DNA of 64,000 nt from Cynocephalus volans (taxonomy: Eukaryota; Chordata; Mammalia; Dermoptera; Cynocephalidae). The notes under the pieces were generated by a model. That model had not been told where the DNA came from and did not search any database. It saw nothing but the letters and a program-made list of their open reading frames with translations. How positions within the stretch are numbered: the first letter of the stretch is position 1; each line of letters begins with the position of its first letter. Below, in pieces: positions 11,348-22,900 of this stretch. A program made the position numbers and the translations under genes. Where the stretch lies: NCBI RefSeq assembly GCF_027409185.1, contig NC_084463.1, forward strand, positions 161,611,869 through 161,675,868, given 5' to 3'.

Positions 11348-12479
11348 CATTTTTTTAAATCGAAGCGAAATACACATAAACCATTTTAAAGTGTACAATT
11401 CGTGGCATTTAGTACATACACAGTGTTGTACAACTACCATCTTTATCAAATTTCAAAACATTCCATCACCCCAAAGAAAACCCTGTACCCGTTGAGCAGT
11501 CACTCCCCAATCCTCCACTCTCCCACTCACTGGCAACCACTAATCTGCTTTCTGTCTCTATGGATTTGCCTATTCTGGATATTTCACGTATATGAAGTCA
11601 TACAGTACGTGGCCTTTTGTGTCTGGCTTCTTTCATTTAGCATAGGAATTCCTGGGTCACATAGTAGCTCTATGTTTAACTTTTTTCCATGGTGGCTGTA
11701 CCATTTTTTATTCTCACCAGCAATGTATAAGGGTTCTAATTTCTCCACGGCTTTGCCAACACTTGATATTTTCATTAAAAAAGAATTATTAACTCGGTTA
11801 GAGTACAATGTGATAACACCAAAGTCAAGGGTTGGGATGCCCTTACTGTCCAGCCATGCCCAACCCCCCCCCAAAATTATAACCATCCTAGTGGGTATGA
11901 AGTGGTATTTCCTTGTGGTGTTGGTTTGCATTTCCTTGATGACTAATAATGTTGGGCATCTTTTCGTGCTTGTTAGCAATTTGTATATCTTTGGAGAAAT
12001 ACGTATTTAAATCCTTTGTCCATTTTTTGATTGGGTTATTTGTCTTTTTGTTGTTGAGTTGTAAGAGTTATTTATATATTCTGGAAACTACATCCTTATT
12101 GGATATATGATTTGTAAATATTTTCTCCCATTCTGTACGTTGTCTTTTCACTTTCTTGATAATGTCATTCTATGCACATACATTTTTAATTTTGGTGAAG
12201 TTCCAGTTTATCTATTTTTTCTGTTTTTGCTCATGGTTTTGGTGTCATATCTGAGAATTCGTTGCTAAATCCAAAGTAATGAAGATTTATCCCTATATTT
12301 TCTTCTAAGAGTTTTATAGTTTTAGCTCATATATTTGGGTCATTGCTCTATTTTGAGTTAGTTTTTGCATATGGGTGTGAGGTAGGAGTCTAATTTTGTT
12401 CTTTTGGATGTCGATATCCAGCTGTCCTAGCACCATTTGTTGAAGGTACTGTCTTTCCCCACTGAATAGTCTTGGAGCC

Positions 12480-12898
12480 TGTATTAGTCCATTTTGTGTT
12501 GCTTTAACAGAATACCTGAGGTTGGGTAATTTATAAAGAACAGAGGTTTATTTGGTTTACAATGCTGGGACAGCTGCATCTGGCATGGGCCTCAGGCTGC
12601 TTCTACTCATGGTGGAAAGTGGCAGGGAGCTGGCAGGTATGCGGATACAAGCAGATCACATGATGAGAGGAAGCAAGAGTGAGAGAGAGAGAGGAGATGC
12701 CAGAGTCTTTTAAACAACAAGCTCTCATGGGAACTAATACAGCAAGAACTCGCTCATTACTCCCCCCACCTAGGGAAAGCTAATCCATTCATGAGGGATC
12801 CACTCCCTTGACTCAAACTGTCTCATTGGGGATCAGATTTCCACGAGTTCTAGGAAGACAATACATCCAATCTCCATCAGAACCCTTGACAAAAATCA
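12480..12898 (-). mobile_element. ERVL-MaLR LTR (MST type), reversed, inside L1
   Basis: Begins 'tgtattagtccattttgtg', then 'gaggttgggtaatttataaag', and ends 'ccaatctccatcagaacc'. It interrupts antisense L1 text, which resumes at about 12900. Confidence 0.75.
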
Positions 12899-13082
12899 AT
12901 TGATCATATGTGTATGGGTTTATTTCTGGTCCCTCAGTTCTGTTTGATTTGTCTATATGTCCATGCTTATGCCATAACCATACTGTTTTGATTACTATAG
13001 CTTTGAAGTAAGTTTTGATGATGGGAAGTATGAGTCTTCCAACTTTGTTCTTTTTCTTTCTCTCTCTCTCTCTCTCTCTTTT

Positions 13083-13236
13083 TTAAGATGACCGGTAAGG
13101 GGATCTTAATCCTTGACTTAGTGTTGTCAGCACCACGCTCACCTAGTGAGCTAACCGGCCATCCCTATATGGGATCCGAACCTGTGGTCTTGGTGTTATC
13201 AGCACTTCACTCTACTGAGTGAGCCATGGGCTGGCC
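13083..13236 (-). mobile_element. Dimeric tRNA-Ile-derived SINE (CYN-like), reversed
   Basis: Two tandem tRNA-like units on the minus strand: 'gggctggcccatggctcact' to 'ttcggatcccatatagggat', then 'ggccggttagctcactaggt' to 'aagatccccttaccggtcat'. A (CT)n run precedes it at about 13059-13080. Confidence 0.8.
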
Positions 13237-13506
13237 CAAATTTGTTCTTTTTCGATACTCTTTTGGCTATTCAGTGCCCCTTGCAATTCAATATGAATTT
13301 GAGGTTAGGCTTTTCCATTTCTGCAAAAAAAAAAAAAAGGCTGTTGGAATTTTGGTAGCTATTGCTTTGAATCTGTATTTCACTTTGCGTAGTATTTCCA
13401 TCTTAACAATGTACACCTTCCAATCCATGAACATGGGATGTCTTTTCATTTATTTATGTCTTCTTTGATTAATTTCAGCAATGCTTTGTAATTTCCAGTG
13501 CACACA

Positions 13507-13905
13507 TTGCTGTGGATTGATTGAATTGTATCTCCCAAGGTTCATATATTGGAAGCTTAATTCCCACTGTAACTATTGAGGGAGGGAAATCCTACTATGG
13601 TAATTGAAAGGTGGGGCCATGAAGAGGTGATTAGATTGTAGGACCACACTGTAGGGAATGATTTAATAATGATGGTCTAGGGCATGGTTTGGAGAGCTTT
13701 AAAAGGAGAGTGAATGAAGGGCTTAGTCTCTCTCTGCTCTGCCATTTTCCACCATGTGAGACCCCTGGATCACTGTTGCCACCACCAAGACCCTCACAGG
13801 ATGTGTTCCTCTGAAACTGTAAGGAATAAATTTCATTTTCTTACAAATTACCCAGTTCCATGTATTTTGTTATAAGCAGCAGAAGCAGATTAATACACAT
13901 GTCTT
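13507..13905 (+). mobile_element. ERVL-MaLR LTR (MST/MLT1 type)
   Basis: Plus-orientation LTR: 'attgaattgtatctcccaag' at the start, 'ggaataaatttcattttctt' (AATAAA signal) near the 3' end, then 'acaaattacccagttcc' and 'agcagattaatacac'. It lies in the same old L1. Confidence 0.75.
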
Positions 13906-15544
13906 TTTACCTCCTTAGTTAAATTTTTTCCTAGATATTTTATTCTTTTGGATCCTATTGTAAATGGAGTTGTTGGTTCCCTTGTCAGGTTGTTCATTGT
14001 TAGAGTACAGAAATACAACTGAATTTTGTGTGTTAATCTTGAATCCTGCAACTTCGCTGAGTTTTAGCATAGTTAAAATTTAGCTCTAACTGTGTATGTG
14101 TATGTACTCTTTTGGATTTTCTATATATGTATATATTATGTCATCTATAAATATAGGTAGTTTTACATCTTCCTTTCCAATTTTGGTGGCTTTTATTTCT
14201 TTTCCTTGCCAAATTTCTCTGGCTAGAACTTCCATTACAATGTTGAATAGATGAACTGGTGAAATCAGGCATCCTTGTCTTGTTTCTACTCTTGGGTTGA
14301 AGGCTTTCAGTCTTTCACCATTGAATATGGTGCTACTTGTGGATTTTTCATAAATGCTCTTTGTCAGGTTAAGGAAGTTACCATCTATTTCTTGTTTGTC
14401 AGTGTTTTTATCTTGAAAGGGTGTTGGGCTTGTCACATGCTTTCTATTCATCTATTAAGATGATCTTGTGGTTCCCCCCCCCCTTTGTTCTATTAATGTG
14501 GTGTATTCCATTGAGTTTCATATGTTGAACCACTTTGCATTTCTGGAGTAAATCCCACTTGGTCGTGGTGTATAATCCTTTTAACTTGCTGCTGGGTTTG
14601 GTTTGTAGTATTTTGTTGAGGATTTTTACATCTATGTTCATAAGAGATATGGCCTATAGTTTTCTTGTGATGTCTTTACCTAGCTTTGGCATCAAGTTGC
14701 ATAGGATGAGCTCGGAAGCTTTTCCTCCTCTTCTGTTTGTTGGAAGAGCTTGAGAAGGAGTAATCATTCTTTTTTAAATGATTGGTAGAATTCATCTGTG
14801 AAGCTGTCTGGTCCTGGGGTTTTCTTTCTTGGGAGGTTTTTGATGACTGCTTCAATCTCATTACTTGTTACAGGTAGGTTCAAATTTCCTGTTTCTTCTT
14901 GAATCTATTTTGGTAGTTTGTGTGTTTTCTAGGAATTTGTCCATTTCATCTAACTTGTTGGCATACAATTGCTCATATTATTCTCTTATAGTCTTTTTTA
15001 TTTCTGTATAATTGATAATAATGTCCCCACTTTTATTGCTGATTTTAGTAATTTAAAGTCTTCTCTCCTTTTTTCTTAGTCAATCTAGTTAAAAGCGTGT
15101 CAATTTTTTTGATTGTTTCAAAGAACCAAGTTTTGGTTTTATCGATTTTCTCTATTGTTTTTCTATCTTCCATTTTGCTTATCTCTGTTCTCACCTTTAT
15201 TATTTCTTTCTGCTGGCTTTGGGTTTAGTTTGCTCTTCTTTTCTAGTTCCTTAAGCTGTAACTAGATCTCTCTTCTTTTGTAATGTAGCATTTACAGCTA
15301 TGCCTTTCCCTCTAAGCACTTCCCTCACCACCTCCCATACATTTTGGTATGTTGTGTTTTTGTTTTCATTCATCTCAAAGTATTTTCTAATTTCTTTTTG
15401 ATTTCTTCTTTGACTCAGTTTTTTAAGTGTATGTTCTTTAATTTTTACATATTGGTGAATTTTCCAGTTTTTCTTCTGTTATTGATTTCTAATTTCCATT
15501 GTGATCAAAAAGACACTTTGTATAATTTCAAACTTAAAAAAAAT

Positions 15545-15640
15545 TTTTTTTTTTGGAGGCTAGCTGGTATGGGGATCCAAGCCGTTGACCTGGGTGTTAT
15601 CAGCACCACACTTTCCCAAGTGACCTAACCAGCCAGCCCC
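15545..15640 (-). mobile_element. tRNA-Ile-derived SINE, older, reversed
   Basis: The complement carries the tRNA-like unit: 'gggctggctggttaggtcac' then 'gtggtgctgataacacccag'. A T-rich tail (15538-15556) lies on its 3' side. Confidence 0.65.
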
Positions 15641-15782
15641 TCAATCTTTTAAAATTTATTGGGACTTTGTTTTGTGGCCTAACATATATATGGTCTATCC
15701 TGGAGAATGCTTCATGTGTAGAAAACGCGATCTTCACAATCACCACCAAAACTTTGCACACCAGAACTTTGCAGTCCTATTT

Positions 15783-15871
15783 TTTTAAAAGTTGACCGGT
15801 AAGGGGATCTTAACCCTTGGCTTGGTGTTGTCAGCACCACGCTCTCCCGAGTGAGCCACGGGCCGGCCCAA
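15783..15871 (-). mobile_element. Monomeric tRNA-derived SINE (CYN-like), reversed
   Basis: The complement reads GGGCCGGCCCGTGGCTCACT, then 'gtggtgctgacaacaccaag' and ends 'ccttaccggtcaac'. It corresponds to the fused first and second halves of the dimeric SINE. Confidence 0.75.
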
Positions 15872-16149
15872 AGTTGCCTCTTTCTTGATTCAGCATCATT
15901 CACTTGGTTGCTGTAAACCTTTTTCTCCCAGAGTTCCAACAAGGTTGGTTCCAGCAGTTATTGCTCATTTCTTAAGTGTTTCTCTGGCAGGTTAGACCCT
16001 TGCAGCTGTCTCCTTCACTACTTTTACATGCATGCTATTAACATTTAGCCTTCATGGAATTTCACTTTACTCATCTGTAAAATGGGGATATTAGTGCCCA
16101 GGGCTTCTGCTTGACAAACTCTTTGGTGCTACAAGGAAATGAAGCCCAG

Positions 16150-17000
16150 GCAGGTTGATGTCAGAGGTAGGGTCGAGGGGGCCCGACAGTCGGCCTCAAC
16201 CCGCCCAGTCCTCTTCCCAGGTTCTTGACTCCGCCACAGGAAAGAATTCAAGGGCAGAGTCACAGTAGAAAGTGAGAACAGGTTTAATAAAATAGATAAG
16301 AAGTACAGGTTCCACGGGGAGAGTGCGGCATGCTCCAGAGACTGAGCAGGGCCCACACCAAGTCTAACATAAAAGTAAGTTCAATTCAGACGTCAAGTCT
16401 AACACAGAAGCAAGAAAAACATACTCAAAGTTCAGTACAGAGCGCAGGCTGGCTCAAGAGAGTGAGCAGCCCTCACTGAGAGTAAGTTCCATACAAAGTA
16501 AAGCATGAACACCTCAGCCAGCCAAGTGGGATTCGGCTTTTATAGTTTCTCTATCTAATGAATATTCAGCTAAGGGGGTGGTTCCCAGTTATGTAACATT
16601 TAGTCTTGCACGTGCTCAGTCAGTCTCTTCCTAGAGCATGTTCTTTGGTCAAACCGCAGCACATGCACCAGGCATATTCAAGAATATTCTGTGCTCTCTA
16701 CCAAGCATGCCCAGCGACTGGATTAGCATAAACCAGCCCCCTGTGGTCTCATTTTCCCTGTGTTGGTGCCGGAAAAAGGTCTAACTGGCAACAGTAACCT
16801 ACCTCCAGGGGAGAGCCCAGAGGAGGGGGCCTGAGACCTCCTGGAGTGGCTAAAACCCAAACCCAGGGAAACTTAGCACTTCCTATATCAAGGTGACCTC
16901 AGTCAACAAGGGTTTTTGTCAAGATACCCTGAGAAGTAAGAGAACAAAGATGCTGTCTGGTTCCATCTGGGATATCATTGAAACTAGTGACCACAAAACA
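16150..17000 (-). mobile_element. Solo LTR of a class I (gammaretrovirus-like) endogenous retrovirus, candidate
   Basis: On the minus strand there is a TATA-type 'ctataaaagccgaatccc' (near 16540), about 250 bases on an 'tttattaaacctgttctcac' segment, and then 'gaattctttcctgtggcgga' with 'gtcaagaacctgggaa', a typical U5 of ERV1-type LTRs. No gag, pol or env reading frame adjoins it, so a solo LTR is likely. The ends are not resolved; no clear terminal TG/CA pair with a duplication was identified. Confidence 0.55.
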
Positions 17001-19990
17001 ACACCCCCTTCTGTCATGCCTGTGACCCCCTATGACTTAATCCTTCCAATGTCCCAATGATCTCGAGTCATTGCCCCCAACCCCCATGTTGTGGCTTCAT
17101 TCTCCTAAGAGAGACGAGCTGATTGGTTCCTCTCACCAGAGAGCCTGGACCAGGCCACCTCACAGATGTTGGGCCAGCCAATGGTGGCTGCCCTGGCTCA
17201 CAGCTCAGCCCTGGTCCATCCAGCTGTGGCCATAGAGGCCTTTCCCATCCACAGCTGGAGAGTGGCTGAGGCAGGGAGGCCTCTGGGGCCACTCAGAAGG
17301 GGTGGAGCACTGGCAACGTCCCCCATGACCAGGACTGTGGTGAGGCAGCTGGGGAAGCAAATGACACATGTCAAATGCTTCTCATGCAGTGGAATTCTAA
17401 CCAGTGCTAACCAGCCTCCTCCTCATAAAAGGCTCAGCAACTTGAGAGTAAGGACTGGGTTTCAAATATCTGTGTCACTCCACCGATCCGAGCTCAGTGT
17501 CCTCTCCAGAGAGCCATCTCCAAGTGTTTACGATGGAATCTGACTGCTTCTGAGGAAATCTGGGCCTTTTGGCAGAGCTGTGTCAGGGCTGGGGAGGTGG
17601 CAGTAGCTGGAGACTTGGCTTTAGGAGAGGGACAGGTGCAGCCCATCAGCCCAGGTATTTGTTTCCAATATCAAAAGCCAGCTGCATCGTGATCTGAGCG
17701 GGGAAGTTGGGCTGGGTCTACCAGGAGGGAGGATGGAAGTGGGATTCCCGGTTGTGACATCATGAGGACATCTGAGGAGTGAGTGTCCTATTTCTGGCCC
17801 CATCCTCCACTGCTCAGCCCAATCCTGGCCTTGCTCCAGGTGACAGGTAGACCCAGTGGGTTCCCTGGGGCTGCTTGGCCTGCGAGGGGGTGGCCTGTCT
17901 TCCTGGCCCCAGGTGGGTCTGACAGGTCTAGGGAACTTTTGGGTACAACAGGCAACAGTCTCTGAAAGTAGGGAAGGAAAAGGAGACCCAGCAAGGGTTG
18001 GGGTCCTGCCTCTACCAGTCCTAGTCAAAGGGCACAGCTAAGCCTAGTGGTCTTTGCAAGATACTTCCAGGACTCCAACTACCACTTTCCCCAGTATCGG
18101 TGTGTACTCCAGCTGCGACCTCATTCCAGGACTCCAGACTTCGGCAAGTCCCATTCCCACTGCTCGTAAGCAAAAGGATCTAGATTGGAACCCAGGACTC
18201 TGGGTTGGTGTATGTGCACTTAACTGAGAGGTTAAGTGGCCTCAGAGAGGCAGGTGCCCTCCTGTCTCCATCCCTCTCTAAGCCGCTGTTTAGGCCTCAT
18301 CACCTGCCCCGGGACTGCAGGACTGGAATCCTCTGAGGCCTCCCTGCTCCTGTGCCTTCCTTTCAGTCCACTGTCCACAGGCAGCCAGAGGGGTCTTCCT
18401 AAAACACACACCTGCCCGTGTCCCTCCAGCTAAAAACCTCCATTGTCACTTTTCTTTGACTGCAGGATAAAGATCAGACTCTTCTACCCTGCACATAAGG
18501 CCAGTTGTCATCTGTCCCTAACCACTGCTCTCATCTCATCCTCTCTCCTCCCTCTCCCTCACCCCCAAAGGCCCCCCCAAGCCCTGCAGAAGTCACCACT
18601 GTATATTCCACTTTATGCCTTCCACACGCTCTGGTACCTCTCACTGGGGTGCCCCTCCTCCACCTCAGCCCAGCAAACTCACGTTCATCCCTCAAGGCCC
18701 AGTTGGGGGAACACCTCCTCCAGAGCAACCCTGGGGAGGCAGAGGACGCCGGTGAGGGCCCAGGGGCTGATGGAAGGCAGCGACAGTCGTCCATCCAGTT
18801 AGGTGCTCTGCCCGGGAGCACAGGGCTCCTGCAGGCAACGCCTCTCTCTCAGCTGTCATATGGTCCGGAGTGCCCAGCACAAACATGCCCACTAACCCCT
18901 GGCCCTCTCAGGGCCCCAGTCGTCCCACCTGTCAAGTGGGCACAGTCATCCCCCCCCATCCAGCTCATTGAGGCCAGTAGAACCAGCAGCACTTGGGAAA
19001 TAAGGAGTCAGTGAAGGCACCAGACAAATGAATGGGGTTGTTATTAGACCCGGGAGAGGGTCAGGGGGGAAAACGGAGCAAAAGGGTGGAGTGAGTGAGC
19101 CTGGAGGGACAGAGAGGTGGGTGGCAGGCAGGAAGAGCAGCGCCTACACGGAGCGGGGGGCTGGGTCCCGGCTCCACCACGGACCAGTCACTTCCCCCGG
19201 GACTCAGTTTCCTCACCTGTACTGTGGGGGAAGCACAGTCCCTGCTTGGCTCCTTCCAAGGGCCTCAGCGAGGTGTCAGTAAGGGTAGATGTGGAAGAGC
19301 TTTGCAAACTGTAAAGTGCAGTACACACACGCAGGCTAGCTGCGGTTCTGGGACCCAGGCCCAGCTGGGTCCTGGGGCGTGGGACCAGTAAGGGTTAGCC
19401 ATGAAAACGCTGTTTGAGGCTCGGAGTCCAGTCCTTTGAGCACCCTCAGGTCCTCAACACCTGCTCCTCCTTCCTCCTCCCCCCAACTTCCCTGGCACCC
19501 TTTACCCTGAGGTCACCCAGGGTTACCCTAGAACATGACCAAGGCAGGCGCTGAGGCCCGGGGGCAAGAACAGCTCCTGCCCGGCGTTGGCCCGAGGCAG
19601 GGGCCTCATCAGCCACACCCTCAGCAAGTCCCCACTGGTGGCCTCTGCTGCTGGTGATTAGCAAGTGGGCTTTTTGTGATTAACAAATGCAGTCCTGAGG
19701 GTGGGGAGGGGCTGTGGCCCTGTGCCCCCTTTTTCCGGATCATCACCCTTTCAAGGGGGTCTTATGCGCGTCTAGGCGAAATCTGTCCCTCTGCATGGCA
19801 GCTCCATTCCTGGGTGAGGGTTAGAATGACGGGTGGTGAATTCTTCCTCACGTCACCTAGGAGGTCCCCGGCCAGGGGTGGAGAGCACCTTCTGCCCCTC
19901 CTGGCCTGCCAGCCTGGCAGAGGCTGGCCATCCCCCCTGGGCTGGATCCCAGCTCCAGAAGGGGGTGCCACGGGAGAGCCCCAGTGGGCC
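17000..19990. other. Downstream flank and 3'UTR side of SLC29A2; no further gene recognised
   Basis: Sequence between the ERV-like LTR and the SLC29A2 stop. The proximal part must hold the SLC29A2 3'UTR (minus strand). I found no canonical AATAAA or ATTAAA on the minus strand between about 18400 and 19993, so its end is undefined. Positions 18430-18720 resemble an L2 3' region ('gactgcaggataaagatcag' and following pyrimidine-rich text). Open frames of up to 169 codons here are in GC-rich text and match nothing. Confidence 0.4.
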
Positions 19991-19993
19991 ACT

Positions 19994-22900
19994 TCAGAGC
20001 AGCGCCTTGAAGAGGAAGGAGAGGGAGGCTCCGCAGGAGAGTCCCAGGGCCAGGAAGAAGGTCATGAGGGCGCCGGCTACCTCCCTCTCGTGGGGCAGCA
20101 CCTGCCTAGAACACAGCGATAGGGGTCTTAGAAAATGCTGGGCCCGGCCCCAGCCCCACGGTCCTCTGCCTGTCTTCCCAACAGGACCCCTGAGTTCTGC
20201 TCGGGCTCTGACCCAACCCCTGTGTCGCCATAACTGGGCCCTTCTTTCCGTCCTTCAGTTTCCTGATCTGTAAAACGAGGCTGCTGGACGAGGATGTCTC
20301 AGAGCCCTTGGGGTCCAACATCATGGGATTATGATTCCACCGCCTTCCCTCTTGCCTAAATGTCCCCAACCTGGTTCTTGCTGTCACCTTTACTCTCCAG
20401 ATTCTCAACTTCATTGCCTCTAGAAGAAATAGTCCATGAGCCCTGGTTTTGATCAAAATCTTGGTAGCCCCTTCAACTGAGGATTTGGGGGCTAGATGGG
20501 CCCTAAAGGATGACAGTCCCACCCATTTATTTTACAGGTGAGGAGACCGAAGGCCATAGAGGTGGCCTCAGAATCAGTGCCTGGGCTGCGTTACTAGGCA
20601 GGTCCCTCCCTCTGCAGTGCAGCGCTCTCTCCCCAGCTCCTGGCCTGGGGCCAGCCCAGCAGTTACAGCCTCACCCATAGGGTGGTGCCAGCGAGGCCTG
20701 GAGACAGGGCTGGGCTGGCCAGAGCTGCATGGGCCCTGCTGTCCTTCCTCAAAGAGCCACTCCAATCCCCCACCCCCACCTTGTCCCCAGACCTGGGAGC
20801 CAGGCACATGGTGAGGGACACCAGGTAGCCATTCGAAATGGCAAAGAGCAGCATGAAAGTGATGAAGTAGGCGTCCTGCGGGAAGAGGACGGGCAGCCGG
20901 GACCTCTGGGGCACGTGGCACAGCATGAAGAGTGGCACGAACAGGAAACGCAGGCAGACCAGCAGCAGCAGCAGCCGGCTGTTCTCGTCTGGCTGTGGCA
21001 GAGGCTGGCGTGAGCGGGGTCCCTGGGGCCAGGGCTCTGCTCCAGGGGCACCTCAGGATACCCATAGGATAGACCCATCAATCACCCCATGACCTCCTCG
21101 GACCTGACCTACCCTGTGAGCCAGGGAGGACCCAGTACTGGGGCCTCTAGGGAACAAGGGATTGGTCCAAGGCCACCAGCCATCACAGACTGGCCTGGGG
21201 CTAGCCTCCACTTCTCCTGATCTCTAGCTTTGCTCTCTCTATGGCCAACTGGAAGAGGCCTTGGACAGCATCTATGGTTTTCAAACTTGGTTCCTCAGAA
21301 CATCCCTGGGGGGTTCCACAGTTTCCAGTTTCTGAGTGTGACTGGAAGCTGGAGATCAGGTCCCATCCTGACTTAGATCAGAGCAGCTCCTCTTTGATCT
21401 GCTTTGTTATGTTTCCTTGGAAGATTTCATTTAAAGAAACAGCACTGTGGCTAAAAGCAATCCGAGAACTAGGAATCTTGCCCAGCCCCTCACCTGGTGC
21501 GGGAACCTCCATTTAACATTCTCTGGGCCGAGCCCGTGGCGCACTTGGTAGAGTGCTGCGCTGGGAGCGCGGCAACGCTCCCGCCGCGGGTTCGGATCCT
21601 ATATAGGACTGACCAGTGCACTCACTGGCTGAGTGCCGGTCACGAAAAAACGACAAAAAAAAAAAAAAAAAAAAAAAAAAAACATTCTCTGAGCACTGAG
21701 GGCGGGGCCCTGGGCTGGATGCTGGGGACACAGAGGTCTACTGGACGTGGCTTCTGCTCTCAAGCAGCTCACGATCCAAGCTCCGGCTTGCATACCTCCA
21801 GGGGCCGGATGCTCACTGCCACGTGGCCAGCAGTTCTGTTGTCAGGCCACTTGGACTATTGGAAAATCACCTTTCCATGCTACGTCTCGCCCTCTGGTCC
21901 CAAACTGCTTCCTAAAACATCAGATCACCTAGCCCAGGGGTGCTCACCCACAGGAAGTAAGAGGTCAGGCTCCGTCCCAGCCAGTCCATGATGTTGAAGA
22001 GAAGGAAACAGCAGATGGGGTTGAAGAACTGACCTGGGAGAGAGAGGGCTGGCGGCTCGTTCTGATCTCCAACTCCCCTCTTCCCTCCTGTCCCCTCTGC
22101 GCCCCCTGCCCTGCTCTCTTCTGCATCACAACACTCACTCCACTTCCCAGGACTGGTGGAGCTGGTCACCATGGCTGTGATGGCAGGGAAGACAGACAGA
22201 GTGACTGTGAAGACCAACACAAGGCACAGCGCTGTCAGCCAGATCTGGGAGCCAGAGACAGGGATGTGAGCAGGCAGGGCAGTCCCAGGGCCTGACACTC
22301 AGCCTCCAGCCCTCTTGCCCAAGCCCTGCCCAGGAGCAGGACATCTGGGCCTGGTTCAGCTGTGTCCCTGACTCGCTATGACCCTATGACCTTGGGGTAG
22401 ACAATGTGAGTAGTAGGGCCCCATTCCATTCTAAGAATCTCCGGTGAGGGCTGGAGAGAGTGTCCTTCTCTTTTTCCCCAGGGAGGGTGGCTGGGGCTAT
22501 ATCCAAGCCGAACCTTCCGGAAGACAACAAAGACTGAAGGTTTTCCTGGCTTTCGGGGTTCATCTGGCTCCAGCTCTGGCTCCTTCTCAGGGTCAAGATC
22601 CAGAGTCAGGGCTGCCTTCTGGGGGCTGTTGGGAATCCCGTTCTTCTCATCTGGGGCAAGAAGAGAGGGTGGGGTTATGCCGGTGACCCTGGTTTTCCAA
22701 CAACCAGGCCCAATGGAGGGAGATTCCCAGCAGTAAGAACAAGTGATCCTCCTCCAGCCCAGGGTGCAGGTAAAGGAAATTAATGATGGAAATATGCATA
22801 GCTACGATTTGTTAAGCACATACATGTGCCAGGCAATGAGTTAAGCACCTTAGATGGCTTATCTCATCACCACTGCTTTACAAATGAGAAACCGAGGCCC

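Larger units (their letters stand above)
11346..15720 (-). mobile_element. Old L1, antisense, broken up by later insertions
   Basis: The plus strand reads antisense L1 from the 3'UTR ('ccattttaaagtgtacaattc', 11380-11400) back through ORF2. Short minus-strand frames retain reverse-transcriptase C-terminal text, for example IRWKESSGLISPVH-like decay at 14086-14451 (RQGCLISPVHLFNIVMEVLA). It is interrupted by MaLR LTRs (12480-12898, 13507-13905) and SINEs (13083-13236, 15545-15640), so it predates them. All ORF2 frames are broken by stops and shifts; this is a fossil. Confidence 0.8.

Noticed and set aside
11402-12010. A 202-codon plus-strand open frame
   Set aside because: It lies antisense within an old L1; the protein is the reverse reading of L1 ORF2 and 3'UTR text.
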